Below, one piece after another: positions 34,773-46,982 of a stretch of 64,000 nt of DNA. The stretch spans positions 4,216,001 through 4,280,000 of the forward strand of contig OY969623.1 in NCBI GenBank assembly GCA_963701675.1. The letters run 5' to 3'. This DNA comes from G963701675 sp963701675. GTDB taxonomy: Bacteria > Planctomycetota > Planctomycetia > Gemmatales > Gemmataceae. A model generated the notes under the pieces. It was not told the DNA's origin. It did no database searches and was given only the letters and a program-made list of their open reading frames with translations. Position numbers and translations under genes: made by a program. Within the stretch, counting starts at the first letter, position 1. The number at the start of each line of letters is the position of its first letter.

Positions 34773-35546
34773 TTACGCCGGTCGATCCAAACGGCGCACC
34801 AGCTCCGGGAGGATTTCGCCGGAGGGTCCGTAGAGCCCGACGTCAACCGCATGACTCGCCTCGGTTTCGTCGAGGTTCACTTCGATGACCTTGGCGCCTT
34901 CTTCCCTGGCGCGAAAGATCAGCCCGGCCGCGGGATAGACGATAGCGCTCGTTCCGACGACGAGAAAACACTGACAGGTTGATGCCGCGAGATCGGCCGC
35001 CGCCCAGACGTCTTCCGGCAGCGCCTCTTCGAACCACACGATGTCCGGCCGAAGGAGTCCGCCGCACTCCTCGCACTTAGGCAGGTCGGGCAACGGTTCC
35101 AAGCCGCAGTCAACGATGTCGCGGCACTCGCTGCAACGAATCAGAGCGATGCTGCCGTGGATTTCGAGGACGCGCTGGCTCCCGGCCTCTTGGTGCAATC
35201 CGTCGACGTTTTGCGTGATCAGTGTAAAGCGTTCGAAGCCGAGCAGGCTTTCGAGTTCTGCCAGCGCCACATGTCCCGGATTGGGACGGACGTCTCTCCG
35301 GTTGGCTCGGCGCGCGTTGTAGAAACGCCACACGAGTTCAGGGTTGCGGCGAAAGGCACGCGGCGTGGCAACATCCTCGATCCGGTTTCCTTCCCAAAGC
35401 CCGCCCGCGCCGCGAAACGTCGCAATGCCGCTCTCGGCCGACACGCCGGCGCCGGTCAAGACGGCAACACGTGCGGCGGAGCGGATGAAATCCGCGGCCC
35501 GCTCTAACGATCGTTCGCGATTGGAATCCGCGTGTGTGCTCGCCAT
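34773..35546 (-). CDS. cobB: Sirtuin NAD-dependent protein deacylase
   Basis: A 257-residue sirtuin (SIR2). Signatures: GAGVSAESGIATFRG, TQNVDGLHQEAG, EIHGS, four Cys of the zinc module (CSEC and CEEC), and VGTSAIVYPAAG. It carries FYNARR near residue 75, the Tyr-Arg pair that marks class III sirtuins, which favour succinyl-lysine over acetyl-lysine. The start at 35546 was chosen from the family N-terminus; an open frame extends to 35810 but overlaps the DUF1559 gene. It follows that gene on the same strand with a 7-base gap, so they are probably co-transcribed. Confidence 0.9.
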   Translation of the reverse strand: MASTHADSNRERSLERAADFIRSAARVAVLTGAGVSAESGIATFRGAGGLWEGNRIEDVATPRAFRRNPELVWRFYNARRANRRDVRPNPGHVALAELESLLGFERFTLITQNVDGLHQEAGSQRVLEIHGSIALIRCSECRDIVDCGLEPLPDLPKCEECGGLLRPDIVWFEEALPEDVWAAADLAASTCQCFLVVGTSAIVYPAAGLIFRAREEGAKVIEVNLDETEASHAVDVGLYGPSGEILPELVRRLDRPA

Positions 35547-35553
35547 CAATCCG

Positions 35554-36465
35554 TTAGTAACTCCCCTCGCTGATAGGTTCCGCGCCGCCGCGAGTTGCGA
35601 GATAGATGAGGATCGGGTTGGCATTGTAACCAACGAAGCGGACCGATCCATCGCCGAATAGGAAATTCGAGCCGTTCTGGTGGTGGCTCCAGAAGTGATT
35701 GGCATCACAGTTATTCTGCAGGTTGCCGGGACCGTAGACTGCGGGGAACACGCAAGCCTTACTGGAGCCGTTGCCTTCGGTTGTGATCTTCTTCTCCGTC
35801 GTCCGCGCATCCAGTGTCGAATCGAATTGGCTCCACGTGTACCAGCCCCAGTAAAGGTTAAGTACCGGCGGCCGTTCGCCGACCATCACGGTGGTGCTGG
35901 TTCCATCCGTTATCTCCGCCATCCTGGTCTTGGAGTCATAGTAAATGATCCCTTGGTTGCCGAGCGAAAGCTTGGCTCCCTGAATGTCCATGTCATAACC
36001 GTCAACCGCGAGATACCAAGTCAACCCCTGGCCGCCTCCAAATGCTGAGCCGGTATGCTTGGTGTCGAAGCGCGGATCGGACGGGCATTGGTATTGTTTG
36101 ATCGACATCTTATCGTAGACAAAGAACCCCGCCGCGTGGGCATTGGCCTGTTCGATAAACGGAAGAATCGAAACGCCCCACGTCGGCCAATAATCCCCGG
36201 CTTTCTGCGGTTTCGGATCGTAGAAGAGCTTCTTCGAGGAGTACGCCTGCGGAAATGCACCGTTTGAATCGTGATACATGTGCAGGGCGGTACCGATCTG
36301 CTTCAGGTTGTTAGAGCACTTGGTTTTCGCGGCGGCCTCGCGCACTTTCTGCACGGCCGGCAATAACAGGGCGATCAGAATGCCGATAATCGCGATGACG
36401 ACGAGAAGCTCGATCAGCGTGAAAGCACGCTGCCGGCCGCCGCGTCGGACTCCGACTTGAAACAT
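35554..36465 (-). CDS. DUF1559 pseudopilin-like protein
   Basis: A 303-residue DUF1559 protein with a prepilin N-terminus (RAFTLIELLVVIAIIGIL), LKQIGTALHMYHD, and the H-x9-DG signature HQNGSNFLFGDG near the C-terminus. Pseudopilin-like, probably secreted or on the cell surface. It lies upstream of the sirtuin gene with a short gap and starts divergently from the spermidine-synthase-like gene. Second of three DUF1559 genes in the window. Confidence 0.85.
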   Translation of the reverse strand: MFQVGVRRGGRQRAFTLIELLVVIAIIGILIALLLPAVQKVREAAAKTKCSNNLKQIGTALHMYHDSNGAFPQAYSSKKLFYDPKPQKAGDYWPTWGVSILPFIEQANAHAAGFFVYDKMSIKQYQCPSDPRFDTKHTGSAFGGGQGLTWYLAVDGYDMDIQGAKLSLGNQGIIYYDSKTRMAEITDGTSTTVMVGERPPVLNLYWGWYTWSQFDSTLDARTTEKKITTEGNGSSKACVFPAVYGPGNLQNNCDANHFWSHHQNGSNFLFGDGSVRFVGYNANPILIYLATRGGAEPISEGSY

Positions 36466-36533
36466 GATTCGCTCCCTATAACGAAATAAAAACGCAGAAT
36501 GACCACTGGAAGGTTAAGGCGGAAGCCGGTGCA

Positions 36534-37367
36534 GTGTCAACTAAAAAAGAGCAAGAAAACGCTGTAACGTCGGCACTTGGATTAGACAACCAAGGCCGGC
36601 GCTTGCTGCACGATGACCAAGGTGGACGTCGCAGGCTCACGGTTTGCGAGGATGAGCAAACTCGATACTTGCTACTCGACGGCTGCGAACAGGGTGCCAT
36701 GTCCCTTCACTCGGAAGAGCCGGTATTCAATTACCTGTGGTTTCATAAGTGCAGCCATCTCTCCAAACAACCGGTGAAGCGCGCTCTTCTTCTTGGCGCC
36801 GGCGCCTTCACGGCGGCGAAGTGCCTGGCGCTCGATAATCCCAACGCCGTTATCGACGCAGTAGATGAAGAACCCGAACTTGAAGGGCTCGCGCGTCGCT
36901 TCTTTCGATTGAATGATCCGGTATTCGAAAAGATCACATTTCACGCGGAAATGGCCGAAGAATTCCTTGCACGCGCTGGTGAATCTTACGATTTCATTTT
37001 CGATGACTTGTTCGATGGGTTTCAACATGTGCCGTTGGCCGGTCGCAGCGGCGCCCACATCCAACGACTACGGCAGGCGCTGGCAGATGGAGGAGTCTGC
37101 GTCAAGAACCTAATTTGGAGCCCCCTGGTGGCTGACAGCCGCGCCGCTTGCACCGAGGTCGAACAGGCATGGGGCCGGATTTTTTCGCATTCGGTTACCG
37201 TTGCACTCGGCGACACATCAAGAGGACACAATCGCATCCTCATATGCTGGACGCATGCTGAAGCTAGTCACAGCACGGATGTCAAAGCCCAGCTGATTCG
37301 AGCAGGAATTCCGGAATCACAAGTCGAAAAAATCGGTTGCATTACGCAGAATGTAGCGTCTGCATGA
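36534..37367 (+). CDS. Spermidine synthase-like methyltransferase-fold protein
   Basis: A 277-residue protein with the spermidine-synthase Rossmann fold: the nucleotide loop LLLGAGAFTAAKCLAL, an acidic end of strand 2 (VIDAVDEEPELEGLAR), and FDDLFDG with a Tyr-Asp-Phe-Ile-Phe context. Whether it makes polyamines or acts as a methyltransferase-like protein cannot be told. The GTG start at 36534 has AAGGCGG upstream. It is isolated between a DUF1559 gene and the LVIVD protein. Confidence 0.7.
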   Translation: MSTKKEQENAVTSALGLDNQGRRLLHDDQGGRRRLTVCEDEQTRYLLLDGCEQGAMSLHSEEPVFNYLWFHKCSHLSKQPVKRALLLGAGAFTAAKCLALDNPNAVIDAVDEEPELEGLARRFFRLNDPVFEKITFHAEMAEEFLARAGESYDFIFDDLFDGFQHVPLAGRSGAHIQRLRQALADGGVCVKNLIWSPLVADSRAACTEVEQAWGRIFSHSVTVALGDTSRGHNRILICWTHAEASHSTDVKAQLIRAGIPESQVEKIGCITQNVASA

Positions 37368-37491
37368 TATTTTCTAAAAACAATGTTGTTTGGGACTTAA
37401 AAGAAGGTTAATCTAGAAAGACTCGGCGGAAGGCTCGCAGTGCAGGCGTCCAGCGGTTCGCCTTTACTTTTCGACCCAAGGAGACTCTTGA

Positions 37492-39333
37492 ATGGGTTCG
37501 AACGGATTCCTCGGTGGGAAGCGACAGCGTCCGGCCTCAAGTAATGGATGGAAGCGTCGCGTTCGACCGGAACTTCAGCTCCTTGAGGATCGCATTGTTC
37601 CCTCACTCACCAAGCTCGGCCAATGGAACAACGGGAGCGCGTACTATTCCGACGGGTGGGGTGTAACGCAGAACGGCCGGCAGTACGCCTATGTCGGCCA
37701 TTACGGGAATGAGAACGGCATTCACATTGTCGACATCACCAACCCCGCTAGCCCTTTCCTCGTAAGCCAATTCAAGAGCACCAAAGTTTTCAATGGCGAG
37801 ACATGGAACGACTTCCGCGATGTGGAGATCGAACAGAAGGGCGGCCGCCGTACGTTTGGTTATTTTTCGAGCGACGGCGGCGGCGGCGTAACGATCGTCA
37901 ATACCTCAAACCCGGCCAATCCGGTTGAGATCTTCCGAATCACCTCGAGCCAACAGGGACACAACAACGTTCATACGCTCTCGGTCGACGGGAACTACCT
38001 GTACGAGGCCGATTCACGCACGTCGGTGATCAAGGTCTTCAACGTTACGAACCCGGCGAATCCGACTTTCATTCGCAACATCATTTCGGCAACCGAAACC
38101 GTTCACGAAGTGACGGCCATCAACGGCCGACTTTATGTCGCCGGCATTTTCGGCAGCCCGCGAGTAGAAATCTACGACATCAGCCAGGTCGCCAACTTGG
38201 GCGTTCCGGTGACGAGACTGGGAACTGTTTTCTCTGGATCCCGCGCCCATACCGCCTGGCCGACTGAGGATGGAAACTTTGTTGCGGTTGCTCACGAAAA
38301 AGAGGGCGGAAATCTTTCGTTTTGGGATGTTACCAATCCAAGTAACCCCCAACTCGCATGGAGCCTGGCACTGCCGACCAGCCAGTCGTACTGTGTTCAC
38401 CAGGTCATGATCAAGGGCGATCGGCTCTACGCGGCCTGGTATCAGGCGGGCATTTTCGTCTACGACATCAGCAATCGGTTCAATCCCGTGTTGCTCGGCA
38501 ACTACGACACGTACGCCGGCGCCGTGAATTTCTACAACGGTGCGTGGGGTGTTTACCCGTTCCTCGGCGATAGCAAAATCCTCGGCATCGACATGGTCGG
38601 CGGGCTCTTCATCCTCTCGTTGGACGACCGATCCGATTCCGATCCCGTGCCGGAGGCGTCGCCGCGAATTACGCTGGCCCCCGGCGAACAGCCGATCGGT
38701 GTCACAGGCGGAGTTTTGCGGATCGTCCTCGATAACAACCATCATCAGGTGACCGTGTCGTCGAACACGGCTGCCCATACCATCGATGTCACGCTGGACG
38801 GCGGCGACGTTTTGCAGTTCGACGCGAGTGACATTTTGCGGCTGAATATCTATGGCGGGGACGGCAATGACCGCTTCGTCTTCGACCCCAACATCACCCA
38901 AGCCATTTTCCTCGACGGCGGCGGCGGAACCAATGTTGTAAAGGACTGGCCCGCGTTCTATTCCTCGAAGAGCCACCTGAGCCCGACCGATCATCATGCT
39001 CTCGTAACTGGGGAACAGCGTGGCCAGCATTATGAAGCCCATTCCATCCAGGAATTTGAGACCGGCGACAGTGTGGCCCTTCCGACAACGGGGATGACGA
39101 CGCACGGCATACACCTAGGCCGTATTTCCGGTGTCACCACGTCGAGTAACGCGATGGTCGTTACGGGCAACCACGCTGCCATGTTCTCCGGACTGGCCGC
39201 AGGTAGCATGGCCAATAGCCACTCGCTCATGGGAACGATCCACGGCGGGGGCAAGATTTCGCCTGAGTTAATGGTGAGAACCAGCACCAACAACCAAGTT
39301 GGAGGCCAGGTCGCATACCATAAACCTGGCTGA
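37492..39333 (+). CDS. LVIVD-repeat secreted protein
   Basis: A 613-residue protein. The N-terminus ends in LQLLEDRIVPS, the planctomycete motif seen at the start of large exported proteins. A series of LVIVD-type repeats follows, each with a HIVDITNPASP or VEIYDISQ core, forming a beta-propeller of the choice-of-anchor type. The C-terminal part has Gly/Asp-rich segments (GDGNDRFVFDP). It should be secreted or cell-surface. The frame closes at 39331, but the same frame stays open afterwards to 39801 past two closely spaced stops, and the tail there has a membrane anchor. Confidence 0.8.
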   Translation: MGSNGFLGGKRQRPASSNGWKRRVRPELQLLEDRIVPSLTKLGQWNNGSAYYSDGWGVTQNGRQYAYVGHYGNENGIHIVDITNPASPFLVSQFKSTKVFNGETWNDFRDVEIEQKGGRRTFGYFSSDGGGGVTIVNTSNPANPVEIFRITSSQQGHNNVHTLSVDGNYLYEADSRTSVIKVFNVTNPANPTFIRNIISATETVHEVTAINGRLYVAGIFGSPRVEIYDISQVANLGVPVTRLGTVFSGSRAHTAWPTEDGNFVAVAHEKEGGNLSFWDVTNPSNPQLAWSLALPTSQSYCVHQVMIKGDRLYAAWYQAGIFVYDISNRFNPVLLGNYDTYAGAVNFYNGAWGVYPFLGDSKILGIDMVGGLFILSLDDRSDSDPVPEASPRITLAPGEQPIGVTGGVLRIVLDNNHHQVTVSSNTAAHTIDVTLDGGDVLQFDASDILRLNIYGGDGNDRFVFDPNITQAIFLDGGGGTNVVKDWPAFYSSKSHLSPTDHHALVTGEQRGQHYEAHSIQEFETGDSVALPTTGMTTHGIHLGRISGVTTSSNAMVVTGNHAAMFSGLAAGSMANSHSLMGTIHGGGKISPELMVRTSTNNQVGGQVAYHKPG

Positions 39334-39459
39334 GGCTGACGAAAGACTCATTTTGGCTCGGTCGAGCCAGACGCAAAATCGGGAAACACAGAAAACAACC
39401 CAGCGGACGATCCCGAGTCCGCGCCGGTCGAAACCCCGGCACGGGTTGAAGAAGAAACG

Positions 39460-39801
39460 GTGGTCGTGCGCGGAACCGAATCCACGCCGGTAGTTTCCAC
39501 GCTGCTTGACTTTACTTCAATCTTGGAAACCGTGACCGTAGTGACTTCGGTGTATGTGCCTCTGCTGACAGAAATGACCGATGTCACTGATGATGCGGTA
39601 GCGCCCGAGCCGACTGTGATCGCCGGCTCGCCCACGGATGAAGAGCCGCCCGTCGCGTCCTCCCCGTGGAAATGGTGGCAATCCAGTGCGGCAGTGCTCG
39701 TTGCATGCCTGGCGGTTTTCGCGCCCTTTTCGAGTCGCCGACGCTCCGATCGCGAAGAAGCGGAAGCATTGATTGACCGTTTGCGACAGCTTCGACGGTA
39801 A
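39460..39801 (+). CDS. Possible C-terminal tail with membrane anchor
   Basis: A 113-residue open frame with a Glu/Pro/Thr-rich stretch (LLTEMTDVTDDAVAPEP), one membrane helix (SSAAVLVACLAVFAPF) and a basic end (SSRRRSDREEAEAL). The same frame is open back to 39340, just two stop codons after the end of the LVIVD protein, and it ends 18 bases before a strong terminator. It could be the membrane-anchor end of that protein, cut off by stops, or a separate small gene. It has no good ribosome binding site. Confidence 0.45.
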   Translation: MVVRGTESTPVVSTLLDFTSILETVTVVTSVYVPLLTEMTDVTDDAVAPEPTVIAGSPTDEEPPVASSPWKWWQSSAAVLVACLAVFAPFSSRRRSDREEAEALIDRLRQLRR

Positions 39802-39818
39802 CATTCGTTGTTTGACCT

Positions 39819-39862
39819 AAGGCCCCTGCGGATCGACATAACCGCAGGGGCCTTTTCGTTTT
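39819..39862 (+). terminator. Rho-independent terminator
   Basis: A 13-base-pair stem (AAGGCCCCTGCGG and CCGCAGGGGCCTT) with a 10-base loop, followed by TTTTCGTTTT. It lies 18 bases after the stop at 39801 and ends the LVIVD transcript. Confidence 0.9.
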
Positions 39863-40039
39863 GTAGCCGGTTCACGTTTCGCTGCCACTGTTCGCACACA
39901 CCGGCAGTTCCTATCTTGACCCCGTAATAATCAGAATCTGATCGGTCTGGAGTGGGTCCGGATCATCGAGCGCATGAGGCCGCTTAGGTCCGTGGCCCTT
40001 CCGCTTTTTGGGAGTTCCGATCTACAAACTTGTGGAGTC

Positions 40040-42760
<2,721 letters not shown>

Positions 42761-42836
42761 CCATCGAGTTTCCTGGTGCGCAAGCGGCTCGTCGTTAACA
42801 TGGATGTCAGACACCATTGTTGCGCGGGGGCGTATC

Positions 42837-43082
42837 ATGCAAATGGTCAAGATTCAGATTCCGGACCGGAGCGAGTGCGCTAAGGCGGTCGCAACCCTGT
42901 CGCTTCGCGGCCGGATTATCTGTCTACCAGACAATGTCTTCGTCGTCCCGGAACCGGCTCTCGAAGTCCTCAAGTCAATGACCGTTACCTTCACAGAGCT
43001 GGGACGTGGAGGTTACGACTATGCGGAAAAGGCGTTACGAGATTCTCTTGCCGGTGCGACACAACGACGGGCGACTGGTTAG
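42837..43082 (+). CDS. Small protein of unknown function before cstA
   Basis: An 81-residue protein (open frame from 42804, with Met codons at 42837 and 42843), mixed alpha/beta in pattern (MVKIQIPDRSECAKAVATL, FVVPEPALEVLKSM, YDYAEKALRDSL). No signal peptide. It overlaps the following small gene by 62 bases in another frame. Not recognised. Its position between the pyrophosphatase and cstA suggests they form one transcript. Confidence 0.5.
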   Translation: MQMVKIQIPDRSECAKAVATLSLRGRIICLPDNVFVVPEPALEVLKSMTVTFTELGRGGYDYAEKALRDSLAGATQRRATG

Positions 43083-43335
43083 TGATGATTTGGTCAACGA
43101 GACGCTCGCGGAATTAGTTGCGAAGTTCCGGGGAGTTACGCTGGCTCCGCACACTGTGTTAGGTATCTGGCTTTACCAGGAGACGCGCTTCGAAGAGGAA
43201 ATGCGGCGCATGACGGTGGATGTCGACGAGATCTCCGACCACGAGACATTCTTTCTACAATTCAAGGCGAAACTTCTCGAACGTTTCGAGCAGATCGAAA
43301 TCTATATCGCTTCCTTCCCGGTTGATATCCTCTGA
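43021..43335 (+). CDS. Small protein of unknown function coupled to cstA
   Basis: A 104-residue protein (MRKRRYEILLPVRHNDGR, then LVNETLAELVAKFRGVTL, ending EIYIASFPVDIL). The ATG at 43021 has GGAGG 7 bases upstream and is preferred over the one at 43006. Its stop overlaps the cstA start by one base (TGATG), so the two are translationally coupled. No family is recognised. A role in regulating or assembling CstA is an inference from position. Confidence 0.6.
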   Translation: MRKRRYEILLPVRHNDGRLVSDDLVNETLAELVAKFRGVTLAPHTVLGIWLYQETRFEEEMRRMTVDVDEISDHETFFLQFKAKLLERFEQIEIYIASFPVDIL

Positions 43336-45518
43336 TGGTATCGTCGGTTCTCTGGGCGGGTATTTTCACGGAGGAGCAAGGCGGCCGCACCTTGCTCCAC
43401 GCCATGCCCTTGCTGCTGGCAGTGCTTTGCATCCTCGCCATCGCCTACCGATACTACAGTGCCTATCTCGCTGCCAAGGTGGCGTGCTTAGACGATTCGA
43501 ATCCGACACCGGCGCATCAGTTTTATGACGGGCAAAACTATCATCCCACGAATAAGTGGGTGCTGTTCGGCCATCACTTTGCGGCGATTTCCGGCGCGGG
43601 ACCGCTCATCGGTCCGGTACTGGCCATTCAGTACGGTTATATGCCGGGGCTTCTTTGGCTGGTCATCGGTGTTTGCCTCGCGGGCGCCGTGCAGGACATG
43701 CTGGTGCTGGCCGCTTCGGTGCGGCGCGGTGGAAAGTCACTGGCCGAAATCGCGCTTACTGAATTAGGGCGACCTGCCGCCGTTTGTGTGTCGCTTGCCA
43801 TCCTTTTCATCGTGGTCATTGCCTTGGCAGGGCTTGGCTTCGTCGTCGTGAAAGCGCTGGGAGGCGAAGAGATCCCGTTCGCGCAAGGTACAAGAATTGA
43901 ATTGCCCGCGGATGGCCAGCTTGAGAAAGTACAAAACGAGGATGAAAAAACCGTCTACCGCGTCGCGGAGAACAGCCAACTGCACTATCCAACCGGCGGC
44001 CCACCGTCGCCACGACCGGAATCCTTTCTCTTGGCAGTCCCCGCCGAAACGGAACTGACGTCAACCGATGGCAACGTCCATCTGCCGGAACGAACCGTGC
44101 TTCTCGTTCCCGGCAGTTCTTGGGGGACATTCACGATTGCATGCACCGTGCCCATTGCGCTCTTCGTGGGGTTGTACATGTACAAACTGCGCAAAGGGCG
44201 AGTCGTCGAAGCGTCGTTGATTGGGGCCGCCGGCGTGCTGGCGGCGACGATTGTCGGTAATTGGATTCCGGGCTCACCGCTTCACAGTGTTTTTTCGCTG
44301 ACCAAGAGCCAAACCGTATGGGCGCTCACGGCTTACGGGTTCATTGCCAGCGTATTGCCCGTGTGGTTGCTTCTCTGCCCTCGTGATTACCTTTCCAGCT
44401 TTCTGAAAATCGGAACCATCGCACTGTTGGTGATCGGCGTTCTTCTGGCAAACCCCGTCCTGCGCTGTCCGGCCGTCAATCCCGTATTTGCGGACGGAGG
44501 GCCGACGTTTCCCTGGGGCGGCATTTTCCCGTTCGTCTTCATTTGCGTCATGTGCGGGGCGATTTCGGGTTTCCACGCGCTCGTATCCTCAGGCACTACA
44601 CCGAAGATGATCAACAAGGAACGCGACATTCGGCCGATCGGCTACGGCGCGATGTTGATCGAAGGGCTCGTCGGCGTCGTTGCGCTGATCGCCGCGGCCT
44701 CACTGGATCCGAAACTCTATTACGACATCAACGTCGACCAAAAGAACATTGCCCGCTACCAGAAAGATCTCGACCGCCTCTATCAGCATCTCGGCGAAAC
44801 CAATTTGGAGCACATGAACCTCGCCGAGGTGGAACAAAAAGTAGGCAACGAAACACTGCGAGGCCGAACCGGCGGGGCTGTCACCTTGGCTGTCGGCATG
44901 TCCCTGATACTGACAAAACCCTTGAGCGAATTGGGACTGCCCTTCGACGACCTCATGAAATACTGGTACCACTTCGCCATCATGTTCGAAGCGTTGTTCA
45001 TCCTCACCACCATCGACACCGGGACGCGCATCGCTCGTTTTCTGTTGCAAGAGGCGCTGGGCAAAATCTATCGTCCGTTTGAGCGCACCGACTGGCTGCC
45101 CGGCGCCATCTTGACCACGGCAGTCGTCACGGCGGGTTGGGGAATCCTCGTCTATACCGGTTCCATCGACACGATTTGGCCGATGTTCGGGATCGCGAAC
45201 CAGTTGCTTGCCGTCGTGGCGTTGTGCCTGGTGACTACGATGCTCATCAACTCGGGACGGGCTCGCTTCGCGCCGATCACGGTAATCCCAATGCTCTTTG
45301 TAACGGCCACCACGATGACCGCGGGAGCGCAGATGATCCCGCAGTTCGTGCAACTCATGGATCGCGGCGTTTGGGGGCCGATAAAGGGAACGTTGAATAT
45401 CGGACTTACCGTGTTTGTGATTGCCTGCGTGGGGTCGTTACTCTTGATCGCCGCCAGCCGGTGGGTTGTGGTGCTTGCTGGACTGGATACGAGGGGACGA
45501 GATCGAATTAGCGCTTGA
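43335..45518 (+). CDS. cstA: Carbon starvation protein CstA (peptide/pyruvate transporter family)
   Basis: A 727-residue CstA-family membrane protein with many helices. The N-terminal signature is FGHHFAAISGAGPLIGPV followed by AIQYGYMPGLLWL. CstA proteins import peptides or pyruvate during carbon limitation. A non-conserved, hydrophilic insert of about 80 residues (residues about 180-260) separates the early helices, an addition I do not see in typical CstA. The gene overlaps the small upstream gene by one base and meets a lipoprotein gene convergently with an 11-base overlap. Confidence 0.9.
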   Translation: MVSSVLWAGIFTEEQGGRTLLHAMPLLLAVLCILAIAYRYYSAYLAAKVACLDDSNPTPAHQFYDGQNYHPTNKWVLFGHHFAAISGAGPLIGPVLAIQYGYMPGLLWLVIGVCLAGAVQDMLVLAASVRRGGKSLAEIALTELGRPAAVCVSLAILFIVVIALAGLGFVVVKALGGEEIPFAQGTRIELPADGQLEKVQNEDEKTVYRVAENSQLHYPTGGPPSPRPESFLLAVPAETELTSTDGNVHLPERTVLLVPGSSWGTFTIACTVPIALFVGLYMYKLRKGRVVEASLIGAAGVLAATIVGNWIPGSPLHSVFSLTKSQTVWALTAYGFIASVLPVWLLLCPRDYLSSFLKIGTIALLVIGVLLANPVLRCPAVNPVFADGGPTFPWGGIFPFVFICVMCGAISGFHALVSSGTTPKMINKERDIRPIGYGAMLIEGLVGVVALIAAASLDPKLYYDINVDQKNIARYQKDLDRLYQHLGETNLEHMNLAEVEQKVGNETLRGRTGGAVTLAVGMSLILTKPLSELGLPFDDLMKYWYHFAIMFEALFILTTIDTGTRIARFLLQEALGKIYRPFERTDWLPGAILTTAVVTAGWGILVYTGSIDTIWPMFGIANQLLAVVALCLVTTMLINSGRARFAPITVIPMLFVTATTMTAGAQMIPQFVQLMDRGVWGPIKGTLNIGLTVFVIACVGSLLLIAASRWVVVLAGLDTRGRDRISA

Positions 45519-45933
45519 TTTCGATCGGAATCTTTTGCGGACCCGGTTTCACTTCGAACTCTAGCGGTGTGGTTGCGAATGTTCCGTATTCGTCGCCGAC
45601 GCGGCGAGCGCCGCGATTGGGATTGCCCCGTGCATCCTCCCACGCCACATCGACCAAGATCACCTTGTGCTTACCGACGATGGCGCCCGGACGCGGCTGT
45701 TTCTTGTCGTCAAACGTCAGGACGTAACGGCCGTTTTCGTCGGTGACTGCCGTTGAGCTCCGTCCGTCTTCACCCTTGCCCACGTCGGGTGAAAAGGTGA
45801 GTTGCAACCCGGGGAGCGGCTTTCCGTTCTCCGTTACCGTGCCTTCGACCTCGCCGAGGGTCGGACCGGAACTGCAGCCGATAAATGGCATGCAGAACAA
45901 GACGCTGAGGCCGAGTTTTGGGATAAAGCGCAA
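45508..45933 (-). CDS. Lipoprotein with carboxypeptidase-regulatory-like domain
   Basis: A 141-residue protein with a lipobox (MPFIGCSSG) and a transthyretin-like/carboxypeptidase regulatory domain (LGEVEGTVTENGKPLPGLQL, TDENGRYVLTF). This is one of the most common planctomycete lipoprotein types; function unknown. It is the downstream neighbour of the DUF1559 gene, with a 17-base gap, so the two are probably co-transcribed, a recurrent pairing in this phylum. Confidence 0.8.
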   Translation of the reverse strand: MRFIPKLGLSVLFCMPFIGCSSGPTLGEVEGTVTENGKPLPGLQLTFSPDVGKGEDGRSSTAVTDENGRYVLTFDDKKQPRPGAIVGKHKVILVDVAWEDARGNPNRGARRVGDEYGTFATTPLEFEVKPGPQKIPIEIKR

Positions 45934-45950
45934 GGCTGATAACTCCCGTC

Positions 45951-46982
45951 CTACTCCGGCGATGCCGTTTCGTTGCCGGAACGAGTGCTCAATGCTTGAA
46001 GCGTTTTCAGGGCAATGCTGTCGCGAATGAATGTGACTGATCCATCCGCCATCGCGAAGTCCGCGCCGCCCGGATGACCGCTGCCGAAGGCAGACATGCG
46101 GGCGTTGACTGCCGCAAAACCGGGAGAGACATTGGCAGGCGTCATGTAGTTAATCGGCACCTTGGTCGAACAGAAAACGTGTGTCGTGCCGTTGCCGCCC
46201 GTGTTCCAACCCCAAGCAGCCCACTCCGCAATCGGGTATCGGCTGTAGTAACCGGGGGCGACCGCCAGGACCGCGTCGAACGTGGGGTCCCAGTGGTGGC
46301 GTTCACCAAACATAATCGTGTTGCTCAAACCATCGGTGATTGCGTTGAATCCAATGGCTTTCTGGTCTGGTTTCGGGTTGGACTTGGTTCCCGTCATGAA
46401 GAAAACGCCGTCGGGTTGGTTCCCTGCGGCAGGCCAATCCTGGAAGTACGTAGAGTGCGTCCCCGAGCAACCCTTGTAGCTCGTTCCGCCGAACCATCCC
46501 TGGGCATACCCTGAATTGGCCGTGTAATCGAGCAAAAACGGATTGATCTTAATCTGGTCCGATGGACAGATTAGGATCGGAATGACCGTGGCGGTGAGGG
46601 AGTCGACGTCCTTGTGCGGATTATTTGTCGAGCCATAGGCGTTCTTCGTTGGGTTTTCATAGTTCCACTTGGCCGCGAGCGGACCTTGTTCGATGTGTGG
46701 AAGAATAAATGCGAAAAGCGTATTGCCGTAATAACCGCCGGAATATGGCGACTGCGTGTACGACGAATTCTGATACCCGCTCAACCCTTCCGGCAGGCGA
46801 AGTCGGCTGTCATGGAAACCGTGAGTCGCGAGGCCGATCTGTTTTAGGTTGTTGGAGCATTTCGCGCGGTTGGCGGCCTCGCGAACTCGTTGCACGGCAG
46901 GAAGCAGGAGCGCGATCAAAATCCCGATGATCGCAATGACGACAAGTAGCTCGATGAGAGTAAACGCCGAGCGACGGAGCAT
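45951..46982 (-). CDS. DUF1559 pseudopilin-like protein
   Basis: A 343-residue DUF1559 protein with prepilin N-terminus (RRSAFTLIELLVVIAIIG), LKQIGLATHGFHD and the H-x9-DG signature HPGGADFAMADG near the C-terminus. The ATG at 46982 has AGGAGG upstream; an in-frame ATG at 47021 is less likely. Third DUF1559 gene in the window. Followed by a small lipoprotein gene. Confidence 0.85.
   Translation of the reverse strand: MLRRSAFTLIELLVVIAIIGILIALLLPAVQRVREAANRAKCSNNLKQIGLATHGFHDSRLRLPEGLSGYQNSSYTQSPYSGGYYGNTLFAFILPHIEQGPLAAKWNYENPTKNAYGSTNNPHKDVDSLTATVIPILICPSDQIKINPFLLDYTANSGYAQGWFGGTSYKGCSGTHSTYFQDWPAAGNQPDGVFFMTGTKSNPKPDQKAIGFNAITDGLSNTIMFGERHHWDPTFDAVLAVAPGYYSRYPIAEWAAWGWNTGGNGTTHVFCSTKVPINYMTPANVSPGFAAVNARMSAFGSGHPGGADFAMADGSVTFIRDSIALKTLQALSTRSGNETASPE

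Noticed and set aside
38014..39114. A 366-codon open frame on the minus strand opposite the LVIVD protein
   Set aside because: Antisense shadow; no family signature and no start context.
44700..45353. A 217-codon minus-strand open frame inside cstA
   Set aside because: Antisense shadow with no motif.
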